A DNA stretch of 21,370 nt from assembly GCA_905233865.1 (NCBI GenBank), contig CAJOGH010000002.1:1-21370 (forward strand), written 5' to 3'. This document shows, one piece after another, positions 20,977-21,370 of this stretch (the stretch's first letter is position 1; each line of letters starts with the position of its first letter). The notes below the pieces were generated by a model. The model worked only from the letters and a program-made list of their open reading frames with translations, did no database searches and was not told the origin of the DNA. The DNA comes from an uncultured Atopobiaceae bacterium (GTDB lineage Bacteria > Actinomycetota > Coriobacteriia > Coriobacteriales > Atopobiaceae). Position numbers and translations under genes: made by a program.

Positions 20977-21032
20977 CCCCAAACCTGAAAGCATTCCCCC
21001 TCCCATTAAGCGCCCTTTTAGACTGAAGTCAG
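20977..21032. repeat. 56-bp direct repeat, copy 2
   Basis: Counterpart of 20461-20516 (50 of 56 identical). It lies 62 bases before the secreted-protein start and may carry part of its promoter; TAGAAT (21034-21039) just after it is a possible -10. Confidence 0.75.
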
Positions 21033-21094
21033 ATAGAATTGAATCTGTATACATATGCATCTGATGGGGTGTCAGAGAAGAAGGGGTGCCAGCT

Positions 21095-21370
21095 ATGGCT
21101 ACATCCAGCGTACGCAAGGTGACGGCGTTCGTGCTGTCCGCGCTCATGATCTCCTCGAGCGTGCCGACCGACGCGCTCGCGCAGTGGCGCGACACGGCCC
21201 AGCCCATGGGGGCGGCCGCATCTTCAACCGTCCAAAATATGATGGGCAGCGTCCTTCCTCAGGACAATGCCGTCCCGACGCAGGACATCGCCGCCCCGAC
21301 GCAGGAGGCTGCCGTCACCCCCGAGCAGACCTCCCAGGACGCCGCCGCCCAGCAGGACATAGCCGCGCAG
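21095..21370 (+). CDS. Secreted protein, N-terminal part (runs off the window edge)
   Basis: ATG 21095 begins a frame open to the window end (92 codons). The start MATSSVRKVTAFVLSALMIS has a charged N-region and a hydrophobic core, followed by SSSVPTDALAQW, a typical signal peptide probably cut after ALA. The mature part that is visible is Ala/Gln/Thr-rich and low in complexity, with a loose repeat (VPTQDIAAPTQEAAVTPEQT), as often seen as a spacer before the folded domains of surface proteins in this group. AAGGGG at 21080-21085 serves as ribosome binding site. The family cannot be told from this portion. The signal peptide is similar in style to that of the S8 protease. Confidence 0.8.
   Translation, partial: MATSSVRKVTAFVLSALMISSSVPTDALAQWRDTAQPMGAAASSTVQNMMGSVLPQDNAVPTQDIAAPTQEAAVTPEQTSQDAAAQQDIAAQ

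Overview
The window is high-GC DNA with strong GGAGG-type ribosome binding sites. It carries pyrG, a DEAD-box helicase, a phosphoenolpyruvate carboxylase, uvrA-ybaK, a huge secreted subtilase ending in DUF5648-type repeats, an Rpn-family nuclease and a DUF4143 ATPase. That mix suggests a Coriobacteriia actinobacterium (Olsenella/Atopobium/Collinsella-like, host-associated). The assignment rests on gene style and remembered families only.

Layout. Positions 1-4815 are housekeeping: the 5' part of pyrG (minus), a 59-residue Nif11-like small protein (minus), a SHOCT-domain membrane protein (plus), a fructosamine-kinase-family protein (minus, converging on the SHOCT gene so that one CTAG serves both stops), a DEAD-box RNA helicase and a clear terminator. 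Positions 4815-6210 look like an accessory scar: a DUF3800 gene with a palindromic leader, the last 73 codons of a type I restriction HsdS on the opposite strand, the 3' remnant of an unidentified plus-strand gene, and a 129-bp element bounded by perfect 26-bp inverted repeats. Positions 6413-13363 hold ppc with its terminator and a 1321-residue secreted S8 protease. Positions 13364-17178 hold the uvrA-ybaK operon, preceded by a LexA-like palindrome.

Positions 17256-21060 are the most plastic part. An Rpn-family nuclease gene (minus) has a LexA-like box upstream, a 12-bp tandem repeat in its coding sequence and a perfect Shine-Dalgarno in front of an internal ATG. That internal ATG could produce a 78-residue C-terminal protein, as in rpnL/rpnS intragenic antitoxin systems. 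Beyond it lies a roughly 330-bp direct repeat present twice (18457-18788 and 20579-20911). Between the copies are a transposase 3' remnant and a DUF4143/AAA ATPase preceded by three exact-period 23-bp tandem repeats. The second repeat copy is fused to a 52-bp relic of another rpn gene and framed by 56-bp direct repeats. The window ends in the start of another secreted protein.

How it fits together. pyrG, ppc, the helicase and uvrA-ybaK are chromosomal core functions. The DUF3800/HsdS relic and the Rpn/repeat/ATPase block look like turnover sites for defence and mobile genes. The most interesting candidate system is the Rpn gene with its possible intragenic partner and a damage-response operator resembling one in front of uvrA.
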